Of a stretch of 50,577 bases of DNA, positions 1 through 8,895 are shown piece after piece. A model generated the notes under the pieces. The model was not told the DNA's origin, did not search any database, and worked only from the letters and a program-made list of their open reading frames with translations. How positions within the stretch are numbered: the stretch's first letter is position 1; the number at the start of each line of letters is the position of its first letter. The translations under genes and the position numbers were made by a program. The DNA lies in NCBI GenBank assembly GCA_018004935.1, contig JAGNBF010000053.1, forward strand, positions 1 through 50,577, given 5' to 3'. This stretch comes from Chloroflexota bacterium (lineage in GTDB: Bacteria; Chloroflexota; Anaerolineae; Promineifilales; Promineifilaceae).

Positions 1-121
1 TCAAAAATTACGGAATAACTTTGCTACAGTAGGCTGTTCTCAAAAACTGTGAAACGGCATTCTCAAAAACTGTGGAATGGATTCTCAAAAATTATGGGAT
101 AGTTCTCAAAAACTGTGGAAT
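1..121. repeat. Iteron-like array of ~19-bp direct repeats
   Basis: Four copies of the unit TTCTCAAAAACTGTGGAAT, with small variations, start at 37, 60, 82 and 103. A partial fifth copy runs off the left edge at 1-16. Start-to-start spacing is 23, 22 and 21 bp, about two helical turns, so all copies would face the same side of the DNA. The array lies about 160 bp upstream of a tyrosine recombinase gene. It could be recombinase or transposase arm sites at the end of a mobile element, or plasmid-type iterons; the sequence alone does not decide. Confidence 0.8.
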
Positions 122-282
122 CCTACAATACCGGCATTATTCATTTGACAACATAGATATTTTTCATAAACTTATAGCTTGTGATATGGTCAATTAACAC
201 AAGCTATGGGTGGGTTTTCCAGAGGTAGACAAAACTTATCGGCTGATGAACCTCACTGCCACATTTATGCCCGGGAGATTGC

Positions 283-1320
283 ATGACTGACCCCAAAACG
301 ACAATTGTTAATAGTCAGGCCCTGGAAATTCGTCGTGCTCCGGTGGACTCATTTGCGCCGTTGGTAGAAATGGTGACCAACACCGTTGCCAGCCCTAATA
401 GCAAACGGGCCTACCGGGGTGCCCTCATTGAATTCCTTACCTGGTTCACTGAAAGTAGCTATAGCACATTAAACGCGGCCGCGATCAATGCCTACATCGA
501 ATCCTTGCGTCAAGCGGAGCGTAGCAAGGCCGCCATCAATCAACACCTCACCGCTATCCGAAAATTAGCCGGGCAAGCCGCTACGAATGGGCTAATCAGT
601 CAATTGGACGCATGGGGTGTAGATCAAATCAAAAATGAAAAACAACGCGGCCGCAAAGTTGGCCGTTGGTTAGATCGGGATCAGGCTCAGCACCTTATCC
701 ATGTGCCAATGCGTCTCTACCGCGAAGAAGTGATCAGCCAGGTCAAAGCGTTGCGGGATCGGGCCGTTTTGTGTGTGATGGTTGGCTCCGGGTTACGCCG
801 GGCTGAAGTTGCCAGCCTGACCTTTGCCCACATTCAGCAACGGGATGGCCGTTGGGTATTTGCCAACCTGGTGGGCAAAGGGGAAAAACCACGTACCTTT
901 GGCATTCCCGGCTGGGTAAAAAAGGCAATAGATGCCTGGGCGAAGGCGGCGGGGATACAGCGCGGCCGCGTCTTTCGCGCTATCAACAAAGGGTTACATC
1001 CCCGGCTGTCTGGCAAGGTCAAAACCAAGTTTGGTTATGTGACAGATGGCAACCTGACCGACCAGGCAATTGCCAATCTGGTAGAGTATTATGCGCAACA
1101 GGCGGGTCTGGTAGACAATGAGGGTGCGGCCGCGTTGGCTCCTCATGATTTACGCCGCACAGCCGCCGGGTTAGCCCTGAAAGGTGGCGCTTCTATGCGC
1201 CAGATACAGGCCATGCTCGGTCACGAAAGTATTACCACAACTGAGAAGTATCTTGAACCAATGCTGAGCTTACAAGATAGCGCGGCTGATTATATTGAGA
1301 TTGAAATTGATTTGTGGTAA
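283..1320 (+). CDS. Tyrosine recombinase / phage-type integrase
   Basis: This 345-residue protein belongs to the tyrosine recombinase family (XerC/D and integrase type), which cuts and rejoins DNA through a covalent 3'-phosphotyrosine. An N-terminal SAM-like core-binding region (about residues 25-110) precedes the catalytic domain. Visible active-site elements are the first Arg in GSGLRRAE, a Lys in the beta-hairpin GKGEKPR, the HDLRRTAAG box, the second His in LGHESITTTE and the nucleophile Tyr in EKYLEP. Length is normal for a complete enzyme. The ATG at 283 follows a GGGAG ribosome site. The iteron-like array upstream suggests it belongs to an integrated element, although four GCGGCCGC octamers in the gene argue that it has been resident long enough to share the local sequence style. 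A housekeeping Xer role is less likely because no dif-like site is visible. Confidence 0.88.
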   Translation: MTDPKTTIVNSQALEIRRAPVDSFAPLVEMVTNTVASPNSKRAYRGALIEFLTWFTESSYSTLNAAAINAYIESLRQAERSKAAINQHLTAIRKLAGQAATNGLISQLDAWGVDQIKNEKQRGRKVGRWLDRDQAQHLIHVPMRLYREEVISQVKALRDRAVLCVMVGSGLRRAEVASLTFAHIQQRDGRWVFANLVGKGEKPRTFGIPGWVKKAIDAWAKAAGIQRGRVFRAINKGLHPRLSGKVKTKFGYVTDGNLTDQAIANLVEYYAQQAGLVDNEGAAALAPHDLRRTAAGLALKGGASMRQIQAMLGHESITTTEKYLEPMLSLQDSAADYIEIEIDLW

Positions 1321-1408
1321 CTGTTCAGCCCAGAGACGATTTTGGGCCATTTTGGCTTACTTCAGCGGATTTAGAGAGGGTGCACAGCCTGAAAAAGCTG
1401 TGCTACAT

Positions 1409-2077
1409 CTACGCTGGCAGGGTACAGGCTGGCAGGTCGTTGAAGGGGCTGTTGACCAGGGTACTAACAGGATATGCACTCATCAGTTCAGTCGCAAAGG
1501 GGCGCAAAAGGGGTAACAAAGGTTCGGGTTTGGTTTCGTCAGGGTCAAGCCATAACCCATAATCATCAGGGTGAATAATAACAGGCATACGGTCATGAAG
1601 CGGCCGCATCATCTCATTCGCCGCTGTCGTCAGCAACGTCACCGATTCAATTTCCGACCCATCGGCTGATTGCCAATGCTCCCATAACCCGGCAATAGCA
1701 AAGGGTAACCCATCCTGTACCTGGATGTAATAAGGCTGTTTCCCCTTTTCCACCTTCTGCCATTCATAAAAACCAGTTGCAGGGACGAGACACCGCCGAT
1801 ATTTGAAAGCATTGCGAAAAGAAGGTTTTTCCGTTACCGTTTCTGAGCGGGCATTGATCATTTTATAACCAATCGCCGGATCTTTGGCCCAACTGGGAAT
1901 CAATCCCCAGTGAAAGAGGACCAATTCACGCTGACGCGTATCTCGATTAAGGCGTACCGTGGCTACCGGTTGGCTGGGGGCAATATTGTAACGCGGAACC
2001 AGGGACAGCGGTTCGGCCAGAGCAAATTGCTCGGCAATGGTTTCGGGAGAAGCGGTTTGAGCAAAGCGACCACACAT
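1409..2077 (-). CDS. SOS response-associated peptidase (SRAP; HMCES/YedK family)
   Basis: SRAP proteins form a stable thiazolidine cross-link with abasic sites in single-stranded DNA through an N-terminal Cys, shielding the lesion. The protein begins MCGRFAQ, so I place the start at the ATG at 2077 rather than six codons upstream: removal of Met must leave Cys2 at the N-terminus. Other family hallmarks are the NARSET motif (Asn and Arg that bind DNA), the Glu in GFYEW and the His of LHDRMPVII. At 222 residues it has the usual length. It converges with the recombinase gene (88-bp gap) and is divergent from the SDR gene across the 105-bp tandem repeat. Function follows from the family; nothing visible shows SOS control. 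Confidence 0.9.
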   Translation of the reverse strand: MCGRFAQTASPETIAEQFALAEPLSLVPRYNIAPSQPVATVRLNRDTRQRELVLFHWGLIPSWAKDPAIGYKMINARSETVTEKPSFRNAFKYRRCLVPATGFYEWQKVEKGKQPYYIQVQDGLPFAIAGLWEHWQSADGSEIESVTLLTTAANEMMRPLHDRMPVIIHPDDYGLWLDPDETKPEPLLPLLRPFATELMSAYPVSTLVNSPFNDLPACTLPA

Positions 2078-2117
2078 ATTGATATTATAACCCAATATTG
2101 ACGATTCAGCCCCGACG

Positions 2118-2327
2118 ATTTATCTTTAAAAGGAGCGAGTAGGCGAGTAGCTGTAGGACAATTTTGTAAATTGTCCACCGGGCGATTTGCCAAATCGCCC
2201 TACATTTTCGCAGGAGTAAACCATTTATCTTTAAAAGGAGCGAGTAGGCGAGTAGCTGTAGGACAATTTTGTAAATTGTCCACCGGGCGATTTGCCAAAT
2301 CGCCCTACATTTTCGCAGGAGTAAACC
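2118..2327. repeat. Perfect 105-bp tandem duplication containing two hairpins and a ribosome site
   Basis: Positions 2118-2222 and 2223-2327 are identical. Each unit holds two perfect hairpins (GGACAATT/AATTGTCC and GGGCGATTT/AAATCGCCC) and ends with CAGGAGTAAACC. The second unit supplies the ribosome site of the SDR gene at 2328. The first unit is followed by ATT instead of ATG, leaving an orphan ribosome site. The first hairpin is related to the one at 45791-45817. Because 105 is a multiple of three, the minus strand stays open through both copies, but this is not a gene. Confidence 0.9.
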
Positions 2328-3095
2328 ATGCAGATTCAAGGTCATACATTTTTAGTAAGTGGTGGTGGTTCGGGATTGGGCGCGGCCTGTGTGCGGCGTC
2401 TGGCGGCTTTACAAGCCAATGTAGTGATTGCCGACATTAACCAGGCCATGGGCCAGGCATTGGCTGATGAACTGGGTGGCGCAGTGGTTTTTGCGCCGAT
2501 GAATGTCACGGAAGAGGTGAACGTAAAATCCGCGCTGGCGGTGGCGATTGAGCGTTTTGGGAGCCTGCATGGGGTGATCAATTGCGCTGGTATCGCTATT
2601 GCCAAAAAGGTGTTGGGGAAAGATGCCCCACATGAAATAGATGCCTTCACCAAAGTTCTGGCCGTAAACCTGACGGGTTCATTTAATGTGATTCGGCTGG
2701 CCGCGGCCGCGATGATTCAAAATGAACCCAACGATGAAGGGGAACGGGGCCTCATTATCAATACGGCTTCCGTGGCCGCTTATGATGGGCAGATTGGGCA
2801 GGCGGCTTACGCGGCCTCCAAAGGAGGCGTGGTGGGCATGACTTTACCTATTGCCCGCGAGCTGGCTCGTTTTGGCATTCGGGTGATGACTATCGCGCCG
2901 GGGATTTTTGATACCCCCATGATGGCCGGTTTGCCAGAAGCGGCTCGTGCTTCATTAGGTCAGCAAGTGCCCTTCCCCTCTCGCCTGGGTCGGCCCGACG
3001 AATACGCCGCCCTGGCCCAACATATCATCGAAAACCCCATGCTCAACGGGGAAGTGATTCGCCTGGATGGGGCGATTCGTATGGCCCCGAAATAA
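2328..3095 (+). CDS. SDR-family 3-hydroxyacyl-CoA dehydrogenase (HSD10-like)
   Basis: This 255-residue short-chain dehydrogenase resembles type 2 3-hydroxyacyl-CoA dehydrogenase (HSD17B10), which oxidises 3-hydroxyacyl-CoA with NAD+ in beta-oxidation. The Rossmann nucleotide loop is [10 protein letters not shown] (residues 11-20), and an Asp at the end of beta-2 (VIADIN) favours NAD over NADP. The structural NCAG motif, the catalytic Ser in [10 protein letters not shown] and the YAASK dyad are all present, followed by [10 protein letters not shown]. Length is typical. A strong AGGAG precedes the ATG. It stands alone on the plus strand, and the sequence that follows is repetitive. Other SDR substrates cannot be excluded. 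Confidence 0.85.
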   Translation: MQIQGHTFLVSGGGSGLGAACVRRLAALQANVVIADINQAMGQALADELGGAVVFAPMNVTEEVNVKSALAVAIERFGSLHGVINCAGIAIAKKVLGKDAPHEIDAFTKVLAVNLTGSFNVIRLAAAAMIQNEPNDEGERGLIINTASVAAYDGQIGQAAYAASKGGVVGMTLPIARELARFGIRVMTIAPGIFDTPMMAGLPEAARASLGQQVPFPSRLGRPDEYAALAQHIIENPMLNGEVIRLDGAIRMAPK

Positions 3096-3776
3096 GGGGA
3101 TGGGTTTTCAACGGCTCGCCCAGCGTGGTGAGAACTGAGCCAGATTTTTGTGGCCCATGGCAGGCCCAGTTTTGCCTATAGCCCACCCCATATCCACCCC
3201 CGGGGCCGAGGAACTTTTTCTGGCGCGGTTGGTTTCTCCCCTTCCCTCTTGTTCATTAAATTTTTAGTCGGGTTACGCCTTCATTGACCCCATCCCCCCT
3301 GCCGATTCCCGAGGGAAGGGGGGAATTCCCATGGGGCATTTTTCGGGGCGAATGCCCCGAAAAATGCCCCTTAGAAAAGTTCCCCGCCCCTGGGGGCGGG
3401 GTTAGGGGTGGGGGGGGATTCCATTACCTGATTAATTTTTTAAACGACAACAGGGAAGGGGCAAGGGGATGGGTTTTCAATGGCTCGCCCAGCGTGGTGA
3501 GAACTGAGCCAGATTTTTGTAGCCCATGGCAGGCCTCGTTTGTTTATAACTCCCTCAAACAAAATCAGATAAATCTATACCTACTTCTATACCCTGGTTT
3601 ATATCTTTATCTCTTCAAAATAGCGGGCGGCTTTTGTTATCCTAAACATAGGTTCGCTCTACTTCGCCCCTTTCTTGTATTAAAGAAGATGAGGGCGAAT
3701 CGTTAAGTCACCTACAATGAGTGAAGGTTAATCCTTTTTGATAATGCGGGCGTATCTGGTCAAGGAGCAACGAGCA
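3096..3776. repeat. Gene-free repeat block: 78-bp direct repeats, variable hairpin and GC-rich module
   Basis: No credible gene lies here. A unit of about 78 bp occurs at 3097-3174 and again at 3463-3541 with few differences. Between them are two copies of the window-wide module built around CCCCGCCCCTGGGGGCGGGG: one at about 3195-3240 (inverted, degenerate) and one at 3333-3412, where a perfect hairpin (3333-3370) sits directly beside it. A 140-codon open frame (3284-3706) runs through these repeats and is rejected as coding. Confidence 0.8.
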
Positions 3777-3962
3777 GTGAACGAATCAAACGAAGGTGAG
3801 CAAAAGCCACCACAAGTACCAGCCCCGACAGACACAACACCACCTTCTGGTCTTGGTGTTTATGATCGCCCCAAACATAACCGCTTAACCATACCCGTTT
3901 TGATAGCGATCCTCATCCTCGCCCTTATCACCGCTATTATCATCTGGCAACTCTGGTTATAA
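3777..3962 (+). CDS. Small tail-anchored membrane protein, function unknown
   Basis: I start this 61-residue protein at the GTG at 3777, which has AAGGAG nine bases upstream; an in-frame ATG at 3738 has no ribosome site. The N-terminal 35 residues are hydrophilic and rich in Pro, Glu and Thr (PPQVPAPTDTTPPSG). They are followed by one long hydrophobic helix (IPVLIAILILALITAIIIW) ending two residues before the stop, so the protein is probably anchored by its C-terminus with the soluble part in the cytoplasm. I recognise no family. It is isolated between repeat-rich spacers. A real gene is supported by the ribosome site and the clean membrane segment. Confidence 0.6.
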   Translation: MNESNEGEQKPPQVPAPTDTTPPSGLGVYDRPKHNRLTIPVLIAILILALITAIIIWQLWL

Positions 3963-4299
3963 CGTTGTTATTCCAGGGTATCTTCTCAAAAAACATAGCG
4001 CACCTTTAGATCCCTTCGTGGGCAGATTTGGACTTCCTGCCCTCATGACCCATTAAAGAGAGGATACATTGCCAGGGATTGGCTGGACCCTCAGTAAAGG
4101 GATGGGTCCTATCCGGGCGATAGAACCCATCCCCATAAACTATTTTGCGTCGCTTGCTGAGAACGATGCGTCGTTTAAACAGATAGGCACAATAAGGATC
4201 ACGGATTAAATAACTTACGGAACTGCTGTGGCGGATCTCCTGACCATGCCACTTTAAGTGAACAGGTTATTTAATTTCCATTCCTAAGGAGAAGCAAAC
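3963..4299. other. Intergenic region with two hairpins upstream of the stress-protein gene
   Basis: A strong stem-loop at 4101-4131 pairs GATGGGT and CTATC with GATAG and ACCCATC. A second, at about 4228-4256, has GTGGC/GCCAC arms around TCTCCTGACC and belongs to the same family as the copies at about 40401-40430 and 40731-40780. AAGGAG at about 4286 is the ribosome site of the next gene. I saw no convincing promoter hexamers and no open frame. Confidence 0.6.
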
Positions 4300-5580
4300 A
4301 TGAAAACAGTAGTTGGTCTTTATGATGAACTAACGAATGCTCACGATACTGTCAACGATCTCGTTACCGCAGGATTTGATCGAAATAACATCAGTCTGGT
4401 ATCCGGTGATCGTGACAATAGCTATGCAACAGGCACGGAAACGGAAATGACGACTGATACGACTACGGCCAATGCTATGGCGGGAGCACTGACGGGTGGC
4501 GCTATAGGTGGTATGGCGGGGATGCTTGTTGGTTTAGGGGCATTGGCTATACCCGGCTTGGGGCCAGTGATAGCGGCCGGACCTATTGTGGCCGGATTAA
4601 CGGGTGCTGGTATTGGCGCGGCCGCGGGCGGTCTTTTGGGCGCACTCATTGGTTGGGGTATTCCTGAAGAACACGCCACTTACTACGCCGAAGGTGTACG
4701 CCGGGGGAGCACACTGGTCGCCCTTAAGGTGGATGAGAGTCAGGTGGAAGAAGCGGTGGAAATTATGGATCGTCATAATCCAGTGGATATAGAGCGACGT
4801 TCGGAATATTGGCGGGCATCGGGTTGGACTGGTTATGATCCACATGCAAGTGGGTATACATCAGACCAAATCGCCTCTGAGCGGGAGAATTACAACAGCT
4901 ATCCTTACGATGATTACACCACGTTTAGCCCCACCTTTCAACGTCACTACGAAACCTCATTTGCGGATAGAGGACATGACTATAACTGGTATGAACCAGC
5001 TTACCGTTATGGCTATGACCTGGCCCTCACTGATCGGTATCGTGATTATGATGAGTGGGATGAGATTGAGGCGGAAGCGCGTGGTGGTTGGTCTCGCACG
5101 GAGCATGCCGTTAATGGTACGTGGGAAGAGTTTAAAGACTCCGTTCGTCATGCCTGGGAAGAGGTCAAAGATGCCTTAGATATGGATGACGATGACGACG
5201 GGGTGATGGATATCACTGAAGATGATACCGATACCGCAAACGACAACTATGTAGGCTCGTCATCCTGGCGTGGAGCACGTGTTCACAGTGATAGTTACGC
5301 CACAGATAACAACGGTGGCAGTTACAACACCGATGATCATCACTTCCGGCAACATTATGACACCTATTTCACCAATAGTCGTTATGGCTACAACGAATAT
5401 CTGCCAGCTTATCGCTATGGCTATGATCTGGCGAACTATGCCCCTTACCGCGGCCGCGGTTGGAACGAAATCGAACCGGAAGTACATAAGCGGTGGGAAG
5501 AGACAAATCAGGGCACCTGGGAAGACGTGAAAGATGCTGTTCGTCATGGTTGGAACCAGGTGAAGGAAGCCGTAAGCTAA
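4300..5580 (+). CDS. Stress-type protein: YflT-like N-terminus, glycine zipper, duplicated C-terminal module
   Basis: This 426-residue protein has three parts. Residues 1-60 (MKTVVGLYDEL...VNDLVTAGF) resemble the YflT/GsiB-neighbour general-stress domain. Residues 66-125 form a Gly/Ala-rich stretch with repeated GxxxG, like a glycine zipper that inserts in or spans membranes. The rest holds a tandem module, about residues 207-295 and 345-426, with the shared pattern FxxHYxTxF, YxPAYRYGYDLA, WxEIExE, then GTWExxKDxVRHxWxxVKxA. An acidic run (MDDDDDG) that could bind cations separates the copies. The amphipathic module ends resemble CsbD/YtxH-type stress helices. AAGGAG supports the ATG. It stands alone. 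A role in envelope or desiccation stress is inference; the module itself I do not recognise. Confidence 0.7.
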   Translation: MKTVVGLYDELTNAHDTVNDLVTAGFDRNNISLVSGDRDNSYATGTETEMTTDTTTANAMAGALTGGAIGGMAGMLVGLGALAIPGLGPVIAAGPIVAGLTGAGIGAAAGGLLGALIGWGIPEEHATYYAEGVRRGSTLVALKVDESQVEEAVEIMDRHNPVDIERRSEYWRASGWTGYDPHASGYTSDQIASERENYNSYPYDDYTTFSPTFQRHYETSFADRGHDYNWYEPAYRYGYDLALTDRYRDYDEWDEIEAEARGGWSRTEHAVNGTWEEFKDSVRHAWEEVKDALDMDDDDDGVMDITEDDTDTANDNYVGSSSWRGARVHSDSYATDNNGGSYNTDDHHFRQHYDTYFTNSRYGYNEYLPAYRYGYDLANYAPYRGRGWNEIEPEVHKRWEETNQGTWEDVKDAVRHGWNQVKEAVS

Positions 5581-5644
5581 GATGTGGCCGTTTTTTCACC
5601 CTGTCGCCGTGTGGCTTTAGCGCCGCGTCAGGCATATCCGAGGC

Positions 5645-5720
5645 TACCCTTAACCCCACTCCAGGGGTGGGGAATTATTTCTGGCGCGGTTTGGCGGGCA
5701 GATGCCCACTAAACCGCGCC
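5645..5720 (-). repeat. GC-rich module with variable hairpin, copy 3
   Basis: A degenerate constant module (AACCCCACTCCAGGGGTGGGG) is followed by a hairpin at 5683-5720 whose outer arms are GGCGCGGTTT and AAACCGCGCC. The orientation is inverted relative to the copies at 3333 and 38213. It lies between the convergent stress-protein and histidine-kinase genes and could serve as a bidirectional terminator. Confidence 0.7.
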
Positions 5721-5750
5721 GTTTGGTTTCCCTTTCGGGGGTTTTTGCGT

Positions 5751-7121
5751 TTACGTGGGCAGGCGGATGAGGAAGGTTGTGCCCTGGCCGAGGGTACTCG
5801 CGGCCGCAATCGTCCCTCCATGCGCTTCCACAATTGAGCGGGCAATCGCCAGCCCCAACCCGGACTCACCATTTTGTTGGCGGGATTTATCAGCCCGGTA
5901 GAAGCGACGGAAAATGTTGGGCAAATCGTCGGGGGCGATACCGGCCCCGGTATCCTGCACCTTGAGGATGATATGGTTGGGTTCGGCCGCGGCCGCGAGG
6001 GTGATGTGTCCGTGAGCCGGGGTATAACGTAGGGCATTGCTCACCAGATTGCCTAGCACCTGGGCCATCCGGTCGGGGTCAACACTCAGCAAGGGCAAAG
6101 TAGTTGGGGTTTCTAGTTCCAGGGTGATGCCCTGTTTTTGTGCCTGAATTTGGTACGCGGCCGCACTCCGTTCCAACAACTCCTGAGGGGCTACTGTCTG
6201 TTTCATCAGCGGCAATTCGCCTGCATCCGCCAGCGACAGGGTCCGCAAATCATCAATGAGATGGTTCAGATGTTGCGCTTCCTGGTGCATGATCTGGTAA
6301 ATCTCGGGCGAACCATCCAGCTTGTTATCACTCAACGCCTCCGTAAACCCCATGATCACACTCGTTGGGGTGCGTAAATCATGGGCAATATCGGCGGTCA
6401 TCTGGCGGCGCAGTTGGTTGGCATGGGCCAGGCGGCTGGTCATCTGGTTGAATGATTGGGCCAGTTCGCCGATTTCATCCTTTGTGCGGATAGGTACTTC
6501 GTGGTTTAAATCCCCTTCGGCGACCAGGTGGGTGGCCCGGGTGAGGTCTTGGAGCGGCCGCGAAATCGTCCGCGCCAACAAAATGCCCAACAACAAGGCA
6601 ATCCCCGTCGCCCCAAAGCCGCTGTACACAATGGCCCGCTTCACGCCAACAATAAATTGGGCTTCAGGGGAGTCGGGTGCGGCGTCATCACGGGGGGAAT
6701 CTGGGCGTAGGATGTAGCCGACGGTGGTGCCGTCTGATTGGATAGGCAACGCGGCCGCGAGCAAATCCCCATTCACCATATCCCCCCGCCGATACGTTCC
6801 CGCCCCCATCACCACCTTATTATTCAGATCCACCACCGTCATCGGTACCCAATTCCGATGTGAATGTTGCCAATCATTTTGCGGTGGACCCGGGTTCTGA
6901 TTCTGATTATTCTCGTTAAAGTTCGTCTCCACATTTTCCCAACTACCATGCGTTTGATAATAGCCAGCCAGACGTTCACTAAACTCTAACTGATAACTGT
7001 CATACACAAACTCATCAAACTCCCGTTGCGTCAGTTGCCCCACAAACAGAGCCACCAACCCGGCCCCAGTCAGACCAATCATCAAAAACGCTAGAATGAG
7101 TTTAAAGGTGAGCGAACGCAT
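5751..7121 (-). CDS. Membrane sensor histidine kinase (HAMP-HisKA-HATPase)
   Basis: This 456-residue sensor phosphorylates itself on His and passes the phosphate to a response regulator, here surely the one encoded just upstream. An N-terminal helix (residues 8-28) and a second hydrophobic segment (about 167-187) bracket an extracytoplasmic sensor of about 135 residues that includes an Asn/Gln/Pro-rich stretch. Then come a HAMP linker ([18 protein letters not shown]), the HisKA H-box with the phosphorylated His in [10 protein letters not shown], the N-box ([11 protein letters not shown]), DTGAGI and [16 protein letters not shown]. All ATP-lid motifs are intact. Architecture is BaeS-like. It follows the regulator gene on the same strand after a 78-bp spacer. 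The signal sensed is unknown. Confidence 0.92.
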   Translation of the reverse strand: MRSLTFKLILAFLMIGLTGAGLVALFVGQLTQREFDEFVYDSYQLEFSERLAGYYQTHGSWENVETNFNENNQNQNPGPPQNDWQHSHRNWVPMTVVDLNNKVVMGAGTYRRGDMVNGDLLAAALPIQSDGTTVGYILRPDSPRDDAAPDSPEAQFIVGVKRAIVYSGFGATGIALLLGILLARTISRPLQDLTRATHLVAEGDLNHEVPIRTKDEIGELAQSFNQMTSRLAHANQLRRQMTADIAHDLRTPTSVIMGFTEALSDNKLDGSPEIYQIMHQEAQHLNHLIDDLRTLSLADAGELPLMKQTVAPQELLERSAAAYQIQAQKQGITLELETPTTLPLLSVDPDRMAQVLGNLVSNALRYTPAHGHITLAAAAEPNHIILKVQDTGAGIAPDDLPNIFRRFYRADKSRQQNGESGLGLAIARSIVEAHGGTIAAASTLGQGTTFLIRLPT

Positions 7122-7199
7122 GGGGTGTTCATCTTTAATCTCTTAGTCTCTCAATCTCTTAGTTTCTATGAAAGGGAGAGTGAGAGATTGAGAGACTGA
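7122..7199. repeat. Short inverted repeat in the regulator-kinase spacer
   Basis: The spacer carries TCTCTTAGTCTCTCAATCTC facing a complementary run (AGAGATTGAGAGACTGA), so the two halves can form an imperfect hairpin. The AGTCTCTC text is the same as that inside the megasynthase linkers. In the transcript it would lie between the two cistrons and could set their ratio. Confidence 0.6.
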
Positions 7200-7889
7200 T
7201 TATTGGGCATCTGGCGACAACCGATACCCATGCCCATACACCGTTTCGATATAACGGGGCTGGCTGGGATCGGGTTCGATTTTAGTCCGCAGGTTCCGCA
7301 CATGGACATCAATTGTGCGTTCATACCCTTCAAAGGTCGTTCCCTGCAACAGGTCCAGGAGATCGGCGCGGGAGAAAGCCCGCCCCGGTTCGGCCATCAG
7401 AGCCGCCAACAGATCAAACTCCGAGGGGGTCAGATTGACCGTCTGATTGGCGACCTGCACCAGACGCCCGCCCCGATCCAGCGTAATTTCTCCGGCCCGC
7501 AAAATTTCCGCTTGCGGCGCGGCCTTTCCCGCCCGGCGCAACACAGCCCGTATCCGCGCCGCCAATTCCCGCATACTGAACGGCTTGGTCACATAATCAT
7601 CAGCCCCCAGTTCCAATCCCAACACCTTATCACTTTCCTCAATTTTGGCCGTGAGCAGGATAATGGGAGCGTTGCCTTCCCGGCTGTAATGGCGCATGAA
7701 ATCATATCCACCCATCTCCGGCATCATCAAATCCAAAATAATAATGTCCGGTTTTTCCTGGCGAACCGTAAACAACGCTTCTCGGCCATTATTGGCCGTC
7801 ACTACCCGGTAACCTTCCTGGGTCAGGTAACTTTTGAGCAAAACACGGAGATTTTCCGCATCATCAACAACAAGAACAGTTTGCGCCAT
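7200..7889 (-). CDS. OmpR/PhoB-family response regulator
   Basis: This 229-residue regulator has a receiver domain (residues 1-120) and a winged-helix DNA-binding domain (about 130-225). The acidic pair is VVDDAEN, the phosphoacceptor Asp lies in IIILDLMMP, the switch Thr in ILLTAKIEE and the conserved Lys in YVTKPFSMREL. The C-terminal domain shows LTPSEFDLLAALM, and the recognition-helix region reads YERTIDVHVRNLRTKIEPD followed by the usual hairpin GHGYRLSP. It is the first gene of a minus-strand pair with the kinase. GAGATG before the ATG serves as ribosome site. Target genes are unknown; the neighbouring YceI-like gene on the same strand, 316 bp upstream, is a candidate. Confidence 0.93.
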   Translation of the reverse strand: MAQTVLVVDDAENLRVLLKSYLTQEGYRVVTANNGREALFTVRQEKPDIIILDLMMPEMGGYDFMRHYSREGNAPIILLTAKIEESDKVLGLELGADDYVTKPFSMRELAARIRAVLRRAGKAAPQAEILRAGEITLDRGGRLVQVANQTVNLTPSEFDLLAALMAEPGRAFSRADLLDLLQGTTFEGYERTIDVHVRNLRTKIEPDPSQPRYIETVYGHGYRLSPDAQ

Positions 7890-7924
7890 CAGGACATCTC
7901 ACAATCACACAGCGGGTTGGGAAC

Positions 7925-8202
7925 TCACTGAATGGTCAATGGTTAATCGCCAATTGTCAATGGACAATGAAGGGGAAATGGTGAATGGTGAATGGTGAAT
8001 GGTGAGTAATCGTTTGGAAACAAGTTCACGGTTACAGGGAGACTAGAGGCTAAAGGTTTGTCAGTCTCCAGTCTCCAGTCTCCAGTCTCTAGTCTCCAAA
8101 CCGCTAAGTTAAAAACGAACGATTACTGAATGGTCACCTGGGGCGCAAAAGCGCAACTGTCAACTGTTCACTGTCAACTGTTCACTACTCACTGCCTACT
8201 TC
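7925..8202. repeat. Heptamer tandem repeats between the regulator and YceI-like genes
   Basis: Three tracts of 7-bp tandem repeats occur: GAATGGT units at about 7980-8005, CAGTCTC units at about 8062-8097, and alternating CTGTTCA/CTGTCAA units at about 8155-8190. GAATGGT is the complement of ACCATTC, the unit found in frame in the megasynthase. A segment at about 8098-8120 (CCGCTAAGTTAAAAACGAAC) recurs inverted at about 40387-40408. The spacer holds no gene. Confidence 0.85.
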
Positions 8203-8205
8203 CCC

Positions 8206-8895
8206 TCACGACGCATTGGCGACAAAATCTATAGTCAACTCTACCTCATCTTCCACATTCGCCACATTGGGAACGTTGGGAATGGTCAGGCCATAGGTTT
8301 CACGGGTGACGACAGACGTGGCCGTGCCACTAATTTGGGTCGCCGAAACGACAGTGGCTTCGACGGTAAAAGTGGCCGGGCTGGTCACATCGCGGATGGT
8401 CAGGTCGCCATCAATGGTGAAGCTGACGGTGTTCCCCACACTGGCGGTGGCGGGAAGACCATTTACGGCGGTGGGGGTGAAGGTAATGTATTCATACGAC
8501 CCGGTATCCAAAATTTGGTTGGACAGGGCGCGGTTGCGCATGTTGTTATCGGTTGCCAGGGTACGGGCATTGATTTGAATGACCCCCACCTGGGTAGCGG
8601 ACAAATTGTTCAAATCCAGGGAAATTTCCCCGGCTACCTGGTCGGTACGGCCCACAACGGTGACACGATTGCCGCGTAAATCTTCATCCAATTGAAAACG
8701 CACCTCAGAATCAGCGGAACTAATCTGGAAAAGAATGGCCCCCTCTGCCCCCAGAGATGTTTCGCCCGCCGTTTCGCTAATCGGGACAGCGGCAATCGGT
8801 TCGCTGGCGCTTTCGGGTTCGCGCAGGAAGGCGAAGGCCAGAATTGCTACCAGCAAAACAACAACTATCCCACCAATCATGACTGACTTCTTCAT
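8206..8895 (-). CDS. Membrane-anchored YceI-like lipid-binding protein
   Basis: This 229-residue protein has an N-terminal signal anchor (residues 5-24, IGGIVVVLLVAILAFAF), a spacer of about 35 residues, then a YceI domain (about 52-226). Family signs are DSEVRFQLDEDL, a G-rich first barrel strand, DLNNLSATQVGVIQINARTL, the segment RNRALSNQILDTGSYEYITF and FTIDGDLTIRDVTSPATF. YceI proteins are lipocalin-like barrels that bind isoprenoid or other amphiphilic molecules outside the cytoplasm. It may belong to the same regulatory unit as the two-component genes downstream. No GCGGCCGC occurs inside it, although two copies lie directly upstream at 8925 and 8968. Confidence 0.88.
   Translation of the reverse strand: MKKSVMIGGIVVVLLVAILAFAFLREPESASEPIAAVPISETAGETSLGAEGAILFQISSADSEVRFQLDEDLRGNRVTVVGRTDQVAGEISLDLNNLSATQVGVIQINARTLATDNNMRNRALSNQILDTGSYEYITFTPTAVNGLPATASVGNTVSFTIDGDLTIRDVTSPATFTVEATVVSATQISGTATSVVTRETYGLTIPNVPNVANVEDEVELTIDFVANAS

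Noticed and set aside
2106-2345. Minus-strand frame with two 35-residue repeats
   Set aside because: It exists only because the 105-bp tandem duplication is a multiple of three; it overlaps the leader and start of the SDR gene.
3284-3706. 140-codon open frame on the plus strand
   Set aside because: It is translated from dispersed repeats and a hairpin, with no ribosome site and no protein-like composition.
7925-8202. CRISPR-like array
   Set aside because: Repeats are 7-bp contiguous tandem units with no spacers of constant length.
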